DNA of 64,000 nt from Aphrophora alni (GCA_963513935.1 OY740774.1:29717949-29781948); one strand, 5' to 3'; positions 1-10,748 are shown, counted from the first letter of the stretch. Notes: generated by a model from the letters alone, not told the origin. Made by a program: numbers and translations.

Positions 1-2980
1 TTCTAAATATTGTCATCTTAGTAATATAAAAGTAAATTTTCGTTACTTGCATTAATTTACAACGCATAGAATATACACAACTAGAAAAATATACGGCAAT
101 TTTAACATAATATTTTATTTCAAATGTTAAGGTAAAATACATTACATATACATTATTTATGAAAATATACAAATTCAATCTATACAACTGAGAAAGTTTA
201 AAATATTTTATAAAGATTTAAACAGATAAAATCTCAAATTAATTTATGTTTTTTTAATATTTATAAATGTATTTTGTTTGATAGTTTTTTTTTTTTATTT
301 TTTTATTTTTATTTTATTTTTTTAAAGATTATAAACTCGTCATTATCACCTTTACAAAAAAGATAACAAATTGCACGTTATCATAAAACTAACACACAGA
401 ACCAAAGGATAAGAATTAAAGTACTAGAAAGATATTTTAATTAAAGAAATTATTAATTGTTTAGTTCATAAATACTTCTATTATACAACGTTTACTAGAA
501 ATTAAAACTAGGTCTAGTATATAAATGTGTAAAACACTTTCCTTTTATTTTTAAACAAACGAACCGTGTTTTATTAATTTTTCTACATTAAGTAATAATA
601 GTGCTGATGAATTAAAGTATCCTATCAAATAAAATATATGCTTTAAAAAATTATTAAAATATGAAACATGTAAGTTCAAATATGTAAGACGTTCATTCTT
701 TATTTTATCGGTACGGTTGATGTTGATAAACTACATATGATTTTTTACCATTTAGTTCGTGTTTTATTACTTCTTATTTCCTTTTTTTTAATAATTATTC
801 TGCTTAATACAGTTTGTGCTTGACATTGTAATCAGAATTTTAGAGATATAGTAAGTTATAAGGTATTGCACAAATCAATATGAATGTTAATCTCTACATG
901 ATGATAAACTAAATTTGTTTTGTCTTTCTTATTTCCCAAATTTACTCGTATTGTTTTAATTCATAATTTTTTTACGGTAATTATATAGAAAGAAAAACAA
1001 GAAGAAAATTATTATGTCTGTTAATATACGATTTCCTTTTATGATTCTATAGTGTCAAATCTAAGGAATTAAATGATAAATAAATTTAATATGATCTCGC
1101 ACATGTTGTTAATAGTAAGAAGTACGAACAAACTGTTCGCTTTATATTTTGAAAGGTTTTCATTGTGGAAAATAAATATTACACTCAATACTTAAAACTA
1201 TTATAATATTTTCGATATTATATATAACTTTTAAATTAGAAAATATTTGCTGATACATTTTGTATTTTTATGCATTTATTTCAAATTGAGTATTTATTTG
1301 GTAGATATTTCAGTAATAATTTTAAACAAAATTATTATTTTCACACCAACTTCATATGGTTTAGAGTATATTCATTATGTTTTCATTTTATAGTTATTTT
1401 ATTTTAATAAATGAGAACAGATTAATGTATTATTATTATTATTGTGGAAAGAAATAAATATGCATTAAAAATCGTTAATTTGAAAACTTTTGACTTCCAA
1501 TTACCACCAACAGTACCTAACATTTTCAAATTTCATCAAGTTTGGTCAGGAAATAAATATGTTTAAGACTGAATCTTTATTTCCGATTTCAAAAATTATC
1601 CACAACAAAAGTCGATGTTAGATCTAATCGATCATTTTAGGATTAGAGTTTTTTATATTAATATTTAAAAATAAGTCATTCACATCAGCCATTTTAGAAA
1701 TAGTGAGAAACAATTATGTTTCATTCACCTCACATTTTTATCCACAATAAATACACGGTGTTTGTTATCTTTCCTTTCACCTAATTTCGAAAGAAACTTA
1801 AATCTTTACAAAGTAAAAACATCTTGAGATAAAGGTAACAATAAGTCGCATACAAATGGACACAAAGTCTGAAGTTTTGAAATGTCTCAAGGACTTAAAC
1901 TTCGACATCCTTCTAAGACGCGAAATAGAGAGTACAATGACAATACATTTTTACTCAAAAATATTTTAACGAGGTAAGTGAGTTAATGATTAAAATTAAT
2001 CATTTCGGATTTTTCGTGAACTTTTTGTGTGCGGTCGTTTAGCAATTACGGTCTACGCGTGACCCAAGCATTATCCATTTTAGGAACAAGCTTCTTTTAA
2101 ACAATGAATTTGTAAGGTTTTCAGAATAATATTCATTTTAAAATGTCGGTCACACCAAAACAGTTAATGCAGGATTTCAAGTTATCCGGTATGTACAAAA
2201 CACACAATCCGAAGCACAACGAGGAGTCGCAAAATATTAATAAAATAACGATAGGCCTTCGGAAAATAAAAAATGAAATTTGATTCATTTTATAAAGCTA
2301 ACTAGTGGAAAGATGTTTCCTGACCAATAAATTAAAAATTCATTATTTACTTTCTTGACGTGTCGATTTATTTAATTAAAACTTTTTCGTGTTTAATATT
2401 TACAAAATATTAAATTTATTACTATTTACATAACAATTTTATAATCTGGATTCTCTGTGATATCTTCTATATCTTGATTTAACTTACATGTTATTTTTCT
2501 ATACCTAACAAAATAAATTAGAATAAAATATAAAAAGTAGTCGAAACGTTTACGCTTCCAAGTCGGGTCACCAATAATCGTAGTCCATCTATTGTGGCAG
2601 TGGGTATTCATTTTACAAATAAAACATTCATCATTCCATGATTTTAAGACATAGATGACATATTACTCTACCACTGTGATAACAATTAATAAAAAATCAG
2701 AATCACAAAGAAATCAGCAAGCCACGTTTAAAAGTACTAACCATTCAATATTTTTGTGTGTGATTGTGTTTTGATCAAGTTTACAATTTGCATCAAACTA
2801 GAGTTTCTGGGCGCCAAAATTACTAATCTAATACCAGGTGGGTTTATGTAATCTACATAAGGCTTAATCGAAGGAAAAATGGTCGTAATGCACTTATCAA
2901 TGTGAGACAAAAACACCACTCTATGCAACCAGCACATAATTTGTTAATTACAATAAACAAATTTAGTGGACCTATATTCG
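1..2980. other. AT-rich non-coding stretch
   Basis: Very AT-rich sequence with poly-T and poly-A runs and short ORFs with no recognisable domain. A 66-codon ATG-initiated ORF on the minus strand (2737-2937) lies in slightly less AT-rich sequence but has no motif I recognise. I see no RNA gene or clear mobile-element end here. Confidence 0.6.
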
Positions 2981-4021
2981 AAATGTAAAAGTAACTACAT
3001 ACACACGCACACACAAATGTAATAACGGTGATCTAAGACCGCTAGCCTATTACGATACAACTCCCGAATTATAAATTTAACTAGCGGGGTCCGACATATT
3101 TCTAGGCCGTAACGAGAATATCTGGAATATCAATTCCGAAACTTAGCGTGACATGTTAAACGGAAAAACTTTATTAAATAAAATCAAACTTAATAAATCC
3201 GGAGGACTACGCGCGAGTTCTGTCGTGCAGTCCGACTCACCACACTTCTCTCTGTAAACGTCATATGTGTCCCTTCGTGATCGATATCCATAAATGATCA
3301 ATGTCATCCGATTGACGTTTTGTTGGCAATCCGGTCGGTGATTTCGGTTAGTCGTGTAACCTAGATTGCACTATACACTCAAGACCCAACCGAAGATTCA
3401 TCTGTATGCAACTGGCATGTAATCTTGATAAATCTTTGGTATAATTTAATACTAATCCTTGTTCTATAAAAATAGTGTTGTCACGACTCGCAATAGACAC
3501 GACTCACATTGTGTTAACAAGAACTATTTATTGTAAGGTGTGGCGAGGTCTACACAGATCTACTAGACAATTGTATAAAAAGGTATTTTAAAACAGGAAA
3601 ATTTACTAAATTAAAATATATTTAGAGTATTTACATAATTGAATATTCAGTTTGCTTTGAGTTCTTAAGAAAGTAACTAAAGTTACTGTAAACAGCTGTA
3701 AGTGACAGTTTTGCTCGTTAAAAATAACATGCTCTAATCCTATCCGAAAGTCAAAATCATGTTGGAAGCATAGAGAGAAATATATTTTTTAGTTGTATGA
3801 TTGTATTAACTTATCGAAATACTTGATATACATTGAGCTGTAACAGTTGTTACACAGGTATTTGTAGTGCATGTCACTACTTTATTACGTTGCATAGTTG
3901 GGTTTTTCTCTTCGCTTTTGTCGGTGTTTCAGCTCGAAACTGTACCTTGTAGTATGTGAAAACCCCTCCACTCTATATCTTCGTGCTATTGGCTTGGAAT
4001 TACAGGATCTAGTAACTATTA
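2981..4021. other. less AT-rich non-coding island left of the gypsy element
   Basis: Base composition is visibly more balanced than in the flanks, with many CpG-containing words, especially at 3030-3420 and 3470-3560. There is no ORF of note. From 3477 the plus strand reads TGTTGTCACGACTCGC. On the minus strand the same place ends in GTGACAACA, with AATAAA a little upstream, which resembles the 3' end of an LTR. I found no matching second terminus or target duplication. It may be an old repeat into which, or beside which, the gypsy element inserted. Confidence 0.3.
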
Positions 4022-4025
4022 CAAT
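4022..4025. repeat. left target-site duplication CAAT
   Basis: CAAT just outside the left LTR matches CAAT just outside the right LTR at 12030-12033. A 4-bp duplication is usual for many gypsy elements. The same four bases also precede the right LTR internally (10745-10748), so these bases could instead belong to the LTR; the boundary is ambiguous by 4 bp. Confidence 0.55.
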
Positions 4026-4128
4026 TATAACCTTTGTTATTTATTTTTAATTAATTACTTTGATTAAAACACAACTACGTTATCATATTTAAAATTATTT
4101 ATTCTTTAAAATACAATTTGCACCTAAA

Positions 4129-4139
4129 GTTGGGTGCCA
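4129..4139 (-). promoter_or_regulatory. primer-site-like word inside the LTR (copy 2)
   Basis: The minus strand reads TGGCACCCAAC, preceded by TATATAT. It differs by one base from the tRNA-Lys-type primer site TGGCGCCCAAC. The same word occurs at 10852-10862 in the other LTR. It is about 105 bp from the LTR edge, where the real primer site begins in the 5' copy. Confidence 0.5.
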
Positions 4140-4389
4140 ATATATAACAGTTGAATTAATTAAATCTTCAATTTATTTGATGCACATATGAGTATTCAAA
4201 TTTATTCATCTTATCACTAAATCTCATCCATTCAACTTAAACTAGACATAAACATTTATAACACAATGAAATACTTAATTCTAGAACATAGCAATTTTAT
4301 TATTATTATTAGGTGCATCAAAATCGTATCATTAATTGTAATTTTAATTTAGTCTTTATATTTTAATATCTCAATTGTTTTATTGATTT

Positions 4390-4400
4390 GTTGGGCGCCA
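4390..4400 (-). promoter_or_regulatory. perfect tRNA-Lys-type primer-site word inside the LTR (copy 1)
   Basis: The minus strand reads TGGCGCCCAAC right after AATTGGTAAATTATACC. This is a better match to the 3' end of an insect tRNA-Lys than the word at the real primer position (TGGCGTCCAAC). It recurs at 11113-11123 in the 5' LTR. The diverged LTR-like sequence near 47.2 kb has the same junction (AATTGG...ACC followed by TGGCGCCCA), so this looks like an ancestral LTR/primer-site border now buried inside a longer LTR. Confidence 0.55.
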
Positions 4401-5306
4401 GGTATAATTTACCAATTATATAATGAAATTACTTTGATTGCTCTTTGAAAATTTAAGTTTAAATGGCTCTCGGCCTAGCTCAGATTTTATTTAAAGTGGG
4501 GCGTGGTTTCTTTGGTAACCTGAAGTAAAAACTACAATAACTAATCAGATAACTTATCGTGGTTCAGTAGCATGGAATGATGTCTTCTTGGAGTTTTACA
4601 GGTGAGATGATCCCTCGAACTTATGGCAGATATCACAAGAAACTTAATCCAATTTATAGGCACTTTGACGATCTCGAAGCTTGAACTACCTCACTCTGTT
4701 GCTTGAATTCTTGGTCAATTAATCAAAACTCTTCTTTAACTTTACGATGATTTTAATATAATTCGATGACTTAAAACTTTTCTTCAACTTTACGACGATT
4801 TGGCGAACTTCGCCCTGTTCCTAGTTCCTCTCCCTTGCGACGCTCGTTCTTCACTGCTTTTTCTGATTTTTGAATTCTTACGCAGAGTTTTCCCGTTTTA
4901 CCCCTTCTTCGCTTATTTCTGGATGACGCTTCTTTTTGGTTGGTTGGATTTGATTTTTCAAACTCTAACCGTCTTTCAAAGTTCGTTAAATCTTGTTTCT
5001 TAGCTGAGTTCAACGTACCTCTGCCTAGTTTTTTGTCTCTTTTTCTTTTGTTAACTTGGGCGTACACAAACTTTCTAATTTCCCATGTTGTCACATTACA
5101 TAACTCAACTCTTCCTATTTAATTTGTCACGCTGCCCTCGCCCTTTCAATAATTTTGTAGTTTCGAAGTATTGTTTCCTTAGAAATCCTTTAACAAAATT
5201 TATTATGTGTTGGAGTGACGTTTATGTTTGACATTTATTTCTAACTGACAAGGTTTAAACATTTTGAATTGGACAAAGCTTTTACTTAGGGCTTCTCAAC
5301 GTTACA

Positions 5307-5667
5307 TAAGTCCCAAGAAATTTTATGTTAATTGCATAATTAATGATAAAATTTGCTTTTGATACACCTTTACACTAAACTTATTTTAATAATACACATA
5401 TACATATCGTAACATGGACTATGACCTACTCTTACTCTCATTTAAAAACCCATTAGAATTACTGTCCCTTTAAATGACTTTATGACCTAAACTGCGGTCA
5501 ACCTTTTTTCTTAACAATGGCATTGTCTAGAATCCCACGTCAACAAACCCTTCTTGTAAACCCCAATTAACATTGTTCCCTTGACCCTCTTCAACTGTAG
5601 GACATGTGTTTGTTTACATTTTATTTTACAGTTAAATTCATTTATTTTTGTTTACTTAACTCTCTAA
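5307..5667 (-). other. untranslated 3' tail of the gypsy element
   Basis: 361 nt between the integrase stop and the 3' LTR. There is no envelope-like ORF. Immediately upstream of the LTR the minus strand reads TTTCTTGGGACTTA, which is a poor polypurine tract; only GGGA is a purine run. Most gypsy elements have a longer purine run here to prime second-strand synthesis. Confidence 0.7.
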
Positions 5668-6786
5668 TTAATTATGAAACCTTTTTAATAATCTACAATT
5701 AAATATACCTCGGATGTGAGTTTTATTATTTTTAATACTAGCTAACTTATAAGTAGTTTTTCCTATCTTAGAGATTACGGTGTATGGTCCTTCATATAGT
5801 TCACAGAACTTGTGATATCGTTTTTCAATTGTGCTTGACGGAATACAAGCTCTTACTAGTACTAAATCATTTATCTGATATTCGGTTGGTGGATGCAGTT
5901 CATTGAACTTCTTAGCGAATTTTTCCCTTTTATTTTTAATTCGTAAGTATATTTCTCCGTGGTCAATGTCGTTTGTTTCTGTGTTGCCTGGATTAATTAA
6001 ATATTTTTTCCAAATTCGTGTCGGACGTGTATTAAATTGTACTTCTAATGGTGTTGACTCAATTGTATCATGGTATGATTCGTTCATGAAACTTTCCACA
6101 GTTTCAAGTAGCCTTCCCCATTCTTGGTGATTGTCAGGTAACAGGATCCTGAAAAGTTGACCTAGATTTCGCATTACTCTCTCCGCCAAGTTGCTTTGTG
6201 GATTTCGTATTGCAACGGTTCTTTGTCTAATTCCCAGTTCTTGTAACCCTTCTGTCCATTTTTTGGATGTAAATTGTGTACCATTATCCGAAAGTATGTA
6301 TTTTGGTAATTGGACTTCTTTAATGTATTTCCTGATTTGATTTAATGTTGTTACGGTTGTTGTGTTTTTTACCTTATACAATTTTGTGTATTTAGAAAAT
6401 GCGTCAATCACTACTAAGATGTACCTTGACCCGTAGACTGACCGAGGCAATGGTCCGTAATAGTCTACACACACTAGTTCACCCTTACCTTTTGGTATAA
6501 TAGGCGTAAGTTCTGCGTTTCTACCTTTGTTGTCATGTTTACATTTTTGACATCGTAAACATTTAATTATTATATCCCTGACCTTTTTAGCGACTTTGTC
6601 TCCCGTGAAATCTTCCTTAAAATTATGGTAACATTTGCTTATTCCTATATGTCCGCAAATTTCATGAATTTCCTTAATTAATACTTCAATGAATTTTTCT
6701 GGAATCATTAATTTCCACATTCCTCTTTCCTTGCGAAATAATTTTTTTTCAAACAATTTATAACATTCTAAAATTTTTTGGATCAT
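5668..6786 (-). CDS. gypsy integrase (Pol C-terminal part, separate frame)
   Basis: 372 codons from ATG at 6786. Integrase joins the ends of the element's cDNA to host DNA. The N-terminal zinc-binding module has H41, H46, C76 and C79 (C-L-R-C-Q-K-C-K). The catalytic core has D108 in VDYYGPLP, D167 in LSDNGTQF and E202 in NPQSNLAERV, so the DDE triad is complete. The C-terminal part (about 300-370) contains LVLVRACIP and KRYHKFCELYEGPYTV, typical of the gypsy integrase DNA-binding tail. No chromodomain is evident. The frame is +1 relative to the upstream RT-RNase H ORF and overlaps it by 29 nt (6758-6786). Its own upstream frame closes at a TAG three codons before the ATG, at 6793-6795. Expression could be by recoding, by internal initiation, or not at all if the shift is a mutation. 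Confidence 0.92.
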   Translation of the reverse strand: MIQKILECYKLFEKKLFRKERGMWKLMIPEKFIEVLIKEIHEICGHIGISKCYHNFKEDFTGDKVAKKVRDIIIKCLRCQKCKHDNKGRNAELTPIIPKGKGELVCVDYYGPLPRSVYGSRYILVVIDAFSKYTKLYKVKNTTTVTTLNQIRKYIKEVQLPKYILSDNGTQFTSKKWTEGLQELGIRQRTVAIRNPQSNLAERVMRNLGQLFRILLPDNHQEWGRLLETVESFMNESYHDTIESTPLEVQFNTRPTRIWKKYLINPGNTETNDIDHGEIYLRIKNKREKFAKKFNELHPPTEYQINDLVLVRACIPSSTIEKRYHKFCELYEGPYTVISKIGKTTYKLASIKNNKTHIRGIFNCRLLKRFHN

Positions 6787-8941
6787 TTTCTTCTAATTTA
6801 CCTACTATATTCCTAAATTTTGTATCCTTCTTCTGTAAAACTTCTATATTTTGTAACTGTTCGCCCACTTCTGGATTAAACTTCTGTAACACTAATTGGA
6901 TTTGTACAAGTCGGTCCTCCCCATTTTCTTGTGAACATTCTCCATCCTCTGGGAATCTGCTCAATGTATCTGCAACAATATTTTCTTTTCCCTTGCAGTG
7001 TCGAATTTGGATGTTATACTCCTGAATTAATAAGATCCACCTCGTCATTCTAGCGTTAAGTAGTTTGCATTGGTTAATGAAAGTGATCGCCTTATTGTCA
7101 GTTATAACGGTTATTTTTCTCCCTAATAAATAATTCCTAAATTTCCTTAATCCTAATACTACACTATACAATTCTTTTTCGGCAGTGCTATAAAATCTCT
7201 CAGCCCCTTTAAATGTTCTGCTTGTAAATCCTACTACAGCAATGTTATTCTGGTCATCGAGTTGGTACAGTTGTGCTCCTGACGCAATATCGGACGCATC
7301 TGTCTGTAAGTAAAACATCTTTTCCATATTTGGGTGCTTTAACGTTACAGCCTCAATAAATTCCTCCTTTACAGCTAAAAAACTCTGGTTAATACTATTT
7401 GTCCATTTAAATTTTGTTCCTTTCTTCAGTAGTCCTTGTAATGGAGCTGTTGTTTGTGCGTAATTTTTTGAAAACCGGTGGTAGAAATTTGTTAATCCTA
7501 AAAAGCTTTTTAATTGTTTTGGTGTCTTAGGACGCGGAAAATTTTGAATTGCCATCATTTTTTGCTCTTGCGGTTTGATACCATCTGTGGTGATAACAAA
7601 ACCTAGATAATCTATTTCTTTCCTGCAGAACATAGATTTCTCAAAATTTACTGTTAAGTTGGCGTCTTGAAATACCTTTAATATTTTTTCTAATTGGTCC
7701 ACATGATCTTCCCAGTTTTGCGAAATACATAAACAGTCGTCCACATACATAATTAGATTCCTTTTAACTTCTTCCGTCAGAATTGAGTCCAAACCTCGCG
7801 TTAAACTTGCTAAGCTTGTGCTCAACCCAAACGGAACGGTTTTGTACCTGTAGCACAATCCTTTGTACAGAAATGCCGTGAAATCCTTGCAATCTTCGTG
7901 CAACGGGATTTGCCAAAAACTGCTAGTTAGGTCTAAACTACTCATCCAACTGATCTTCTTACCGATTGTCAATAACTCTTGGATTGGTCGAATCCCTTCG
8001 TAATCCGGTATGGTTCTCGCATTTATAGTCCTGGCGTCTAAACAGATCCTTACGCTCCCATCTTTCTTACATACAGGTACTATAGGATTAATGTATGCGC
8101 TGTTTGCTCTCTCGATGATCCCATAACTTAGCATTCTCTGAATCTCTGCATCAACGGCTTCTCTAAACTTAGTTGCTACTGGCCAACTCCTCTGACAGTA
8201 TGGTGTTCTATCAGTTACTTGAAATTTATGGTAATAAGTTGAAATTAATCCTGGTTTTTTGCTGAAAACTGTTTTATATTTATTAAATATGCTGTATAAC
8301 CGCTGCCTATTCTCAAGTGGTACATGTTCCAAATTGCTTATTTTGTTTATATCAAATTCATATTTATCCTCTTCAATTTGTAGGCAATTATTCAAACTTT
8401 CAATATTAACTTCTGACGAATCCTCGAATTTAATTTCCTTTCTACCAACTCCATAGTTTAATTTATTTCCTATTTCTAACTTATTATTAATAAAATTGAC
8501 GATTGCATGATTTCTTGATAAAAACTCTAACCCAAGTATACAATCTCGAATTAGTTCTGGTACTATTATAAAATGCACGGCGATTAATTCTGTTCCTAAC
8601 TTAACTTTAATGAAAATTTGTTTTTTAACACTTTTGGAACGCAGACCTAATGCTCCAATAACTTTTACTCCTGCTACCGGTAATTCTTCAAAAACTCCTA
8701 AATTTAATTTATTTGTGTTGTAGAAAGATTCAGATATCGAATTTACCTCACAACCTGTATCGATTAACGCTCTGACCTGTACACACTCATTAAAAACTAA
8801 CTTAATTTCTGGACATTTATTAATGTCATTAATTATATCGCTTGTGTCGTGATTGTCCTCTAAATAATCTTTTAAATCGGTGAATAAGGTATTTATGGTT
8901 GCCTTGTTCTTATCCGCTAGGTCTACATTCCATTCCAACTT
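6758..8941 (-). CDS. gypsy Pol: aspartic protease, reverse transcriptase, RNase H
   Basis: About 727 codons with no ATG at the start. The frame opens AAG-TTG-GAA directly after the gag TGA, so it must be made as a Gag-Pol readthrough product or by another recoding route. Counting the TTG codon as residue 1, the domains are: protease with ALIDTGCEVNS (DTG at 60-62) and the distal ILGLEFL at about 134-140; RT from about 235 to 460, with catalytic D336 in MSSLDLTSSFWQ, VPFGLSTSL at 368-375 and YVDD at 398-401; connection; and RNase H with D547 (TDAS), E589 (EKEL), D614 (ITDN) and D657 (ADTLSR). All catalytic residues are present. The stop is TAA at 6758-6760. Integrase continues in the +1 frame across the A6-T4 stretch in the overlap. 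Confidence 0.95.
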   Translation of the reverse strand, partial: KLEWNVDLADKNKATINTLFTDLKDYLEDNHDTSDIINDINKCPEIKLVFNECVQVRALIDTGCEVNSISESFYNTNKLNLGVFEELPVAGVKVIGALGLRSKSVKKQIFIKVKLGTELIAVHFIIVPELIRDCILGLEFLSRNHAIVNFINNKLEIGNKLNYGVGRKEIKFEDSSEVNIESLNNCLQIEEDKYEFDINKISNLEHVPLENRQRLYSIFNKYKTVFSKKPGLISTYYHKFQVTDRTPYCQRSWPVATKFREAVDAEIQRMLSYGIIERANSAYINPIVPVCKKDGSVRICLDARTINARTIPDYEGIRPIQELLTIGKKISWMSSLDLTSSFWQIPLHEDCKDFTAFLYKGLCYRYKTVPFGLSTSLASLTRGLDSILTEEVKRNLIMYVDDCLCISQNWEDHVDQLEKILKVFQDANLTVNFEKSMFCRKEIDYLGFVITTDGIKPQEQKMMAIQNFPRPKTPKQLKSFLGLTNFYHRFSKNYAQTTAPLQGLLKKGTKFKWTNSINQSFLAVKEEFIEAVTLKHPNMEKMFYLQTDASDIASGAQLYQLDDQNNIAVVGFTSRTFKGAERFYSTAEKELYSVVLGLRKFRNYLLGRKITVITDNKAITFINQCKLLNARMTRWILLIQEYNIQIRHCKGKENIVADTLSRFPEDGECSQENGEDRLVQIQLVLQKFNPEVGEQLQNIEVLQKKDTKFRNIVGKLEENDPKNFRML

Positions 8942-10636
8942 TCACTTTTGCCCTCTTCCGTCCCTGTCTGCAGGTTGTCGACCTTCCCAACGGTTCCCTG
9001 GTCCATTTTTTATGTCGGCACGCACATCTGGTTTTCTGTAAACATCCCTATTCTGACGTAACGGTAAATGTCTACTGTTGTACCCATTCATTTGTCCCCA
9101 AGGCCTGTTTACAACTTCTCCCTCTCTCTCGTCGCGTGGATAGGATGCCTTATAATTACCATTTCTTTCTTCGTAACTATTAATGTGTCGTACATCTGCC
9201 TGTCGGAATTCCATCAATAGTTTTACAAATTCCTGCTTTGTTTTCACACCCCTGGTGATAACAGCAATTAGTGTAGTTGGGTGAAAGTGTTTAGCGATTT
9301 TTTGGACTAACTGGGCTTCTAAAATCGGCGGTTCTAACTCTGAACATTCCAACATCATGTTCTCCACATATGTGATAGCTTCATCCCCAATTTTTCCTTT
9401 AAACTTTCCGAATTCCAACCTGTCTCGGATGTTTGCTTGTATCATTTCGTTAAAATATTTATCCATAAATATTTTTTCAAAATCTTCGAAGTTTTTAACT
9501 TCCCTACGGTGTAGAAACCACCATACACATGCTTCATCTTTTAAATATCTATCTAACCAATACATGTTCCCTTGATGTGTGTAACTAACGCTAACTTCTT
9601 TTATGATCCTTAAAAATTGCATTGGGAATCTTTCTTTTCCTGTAAAACTAATATCCCTTATCTCTGGTTCCCTTATTATGATACCATCCCTTGTTTTTAA
9701 ATTACTTAATCTTTCATCTACTTCTGTCACTTTATTTTTCATTTCGTCCGTTTGTTTCTGATATTGGTTAATTTTTTGTGAATTTTCTTGGCATTGTGAT
9801 TCGATTTCTAGAATTTTATTATTAGATCTAGCTTGACTTTCCTTTACCTTATCAATCTGAGCGTCTACGTTAATTTGATTTTCAGTTAAATTTTTGTTTA
9901 CGGTGATTTCGATTTCTTTAATGCTCTCTTGCACATCCTTTTCTACTTCCACGACTTTACTTGCAATTTCTTTTAAATTTTCTCTTAAATCTTCGCACTT
10001 ATTACCTAATTTATCGGTGAAATTTTCTTCAATTTTATTTAATTTATCATTCATTTCCGTCCTAATTGTCTCGGCTGTGGTATCCGATCTTAATTTAATT
10101 TCTTCGAGCTTGTTCTCGAATCTCTCCGCAAATTCATTAAATTTTCGGTCCATTGTCTCCGCATTTTGACTAACATTGCCACTAAGTTCTTCTAATTTTT
10201 TATTATTTTCCTCGAGCTTTTTATTTTGTTCTGCGAATTTTTTATCGAGCCTTGCTTTTAGAATTTCCGCATTTTTATTAATTTCTTCGAAATTCTTTTT
10301 ATTAAGGGCTTCCGCATTTTTACTACTTTCTTCAAATTTTTTATCGATGCTTGTTTTTAGGATTTCCGCATTTTTATTACTTTCATCAAATTTTTTATTA
10401 AGGATTTCGATTAATTCGTTTAATCCTACCGTTGGGGTCCCATACACCTTTAAATTTTCACTCTCCCCTGAATTATTACCCTCATTAGTATTACTTTCAC
10501 TATTATTAATCCCTATAGCTCTATCCATTTCTGATTCTATCCCCATTTGATTATTAATCTCCTCATCAAACCCCATTGTTATTTGGTTATTTGCCATCTT
10601 TTTATAATTTTTTATCCTATTACTACGTCTTAACAT
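8942..10636 (-). CDS. gypsy Gag-like protein with long coiled coil
   Basis: 564 codons from the first ATG at 10636. The second Met (residue 14, codon at 10597) has a better Kozak context, AAG-ATG-G, and may be the true start. Residues about 72-315 are a charged coiled coil. It begins with four imperfect repeats of 16-20 residues around KKFEESSKNAE (about 81-98, 99-114, 115-131 and 132-151). Residues about 332-480 look like a retrotransposon capsid: LKDEACVWWFLHRREVKNF, then FEKIFMDKYF and LLMEFRQADVRHI. The tail (485-564) is rich in R, N, G and P and has no CCHC zinc knuckle, so RNA binding probably relies on basic residues. The ORF ends QK followed by TGA at 8942-8944, with pol open in the same frame immediately after. 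Confidence 0.9.
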   Translation of the reverse strand: MLRRSNRIKNYKKMANNQITMGFDEEINNQMGIESEMDRAIGINNSESNTNEGNNSGESENLKVYGTPTVGLNELIEILNKKFDESNKNAEILKTSIDKKFEESSKNAEALNKKNFEEINKNAEILKARLDKKFAEQNKKLEENNKKLEELSGNVSQNAETMDRKFNEFAERFENKLEEIKLRSDTTAETIRTEMNDKLNKIEENFTDKLGNKCEDLRENLKEIASKVVEVEKDVQESIKEIEITVNKNLTENQINVDAQIDKVKESQARSNNKILEIESQCQENSQKINQYQKQTDEMKNKVTEVDERLSNLKTRDGIIIREPEIRDISFTGKERFPMQFLRIIKEVSVSYTHQGNMYWLDRYLKDEACVWWFLHRREVKNFEDFEKIFMDKYFNEMIQANIRDRLEFGKFKGKIGDEAITYVENMMLECSELEPPILEAQLVQKIAKHFHPTTLIAVITRGVKTKQEFVKLLMEFRQADVRHINSYEERNGNYKASYPRDEREGEVVNRPWGQMNGYNSRHLPLRQNRDVYRKPDVRADIKNGPGNRWEGRQPADRDGRGQK

Positions 10637-10735
10637 TAAATTAATTATATCTAATAGTCTTTCTGTCTCTTATCTTATAATGCTACCTTCAGGTTACACC
10701 ACGTGAACTAAATTTTAATTTTAATTAAACCACGA

Positions 10736-10746
10736 GTTGGACGCCA
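10736..10746 (-). promoter_or_regulatory. primer-binding site of the gypsy element
   Basis: The minus strand reads TGGCGTCCAACTCGTGG two bases after the 5' LTR. TGGCG-CCAAC matches the tRNA-Lys-type primer site used by many insect gypsy elements, with one mismatch in the first 11 bases (T instead of C). A leader of about 100-140 nt follows before gag. Confidence 0.75.
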
Positions 10747-10748
10747 AT

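Larger units (their letters stand above)
4026..5306 (-). repeat. 3' LTR of the gypsy element
   Basis: About 1,281 bp, identical by eye to 10749-12029. Read on the minus strand it begins TGTAACGTTGAGAAGCCC and ends in GGTTATA, so its termini are a short imperfect inverted repeat (TGTAAC / GTTATA). Candidate AATAAA polyadenylation signals lie on the minus strand near 4380. It contains two primer-site-like words on the minus strand, at 4390-4400 and 4129-4139. A 107-codon, highly basic open frame on the minus strand (4771-5094) has no ATG and is probably incidental. Confidence 0.93.

Noticed and set aside
2737..2937. 66-codon ATG-initiated minus-strand ORF
   Set aside because: Locally better base balance, but no domain, no neighbouring exon-like sequence and no splice evidence.
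3477..4021. Possible LTR beginning TGTTGTCACG
   Set aside because: Only one plausible edge was found, with no matching end, primer site or target duplication.
4771..5094. 107-codon, very basic open frame in the LTR (also 11494-11817)
   Set aside because: It opens with GTG and has no ATG anywhere. It is present only because the LTR is duplicated, and the opposite strand is equally open. Probably compositional.
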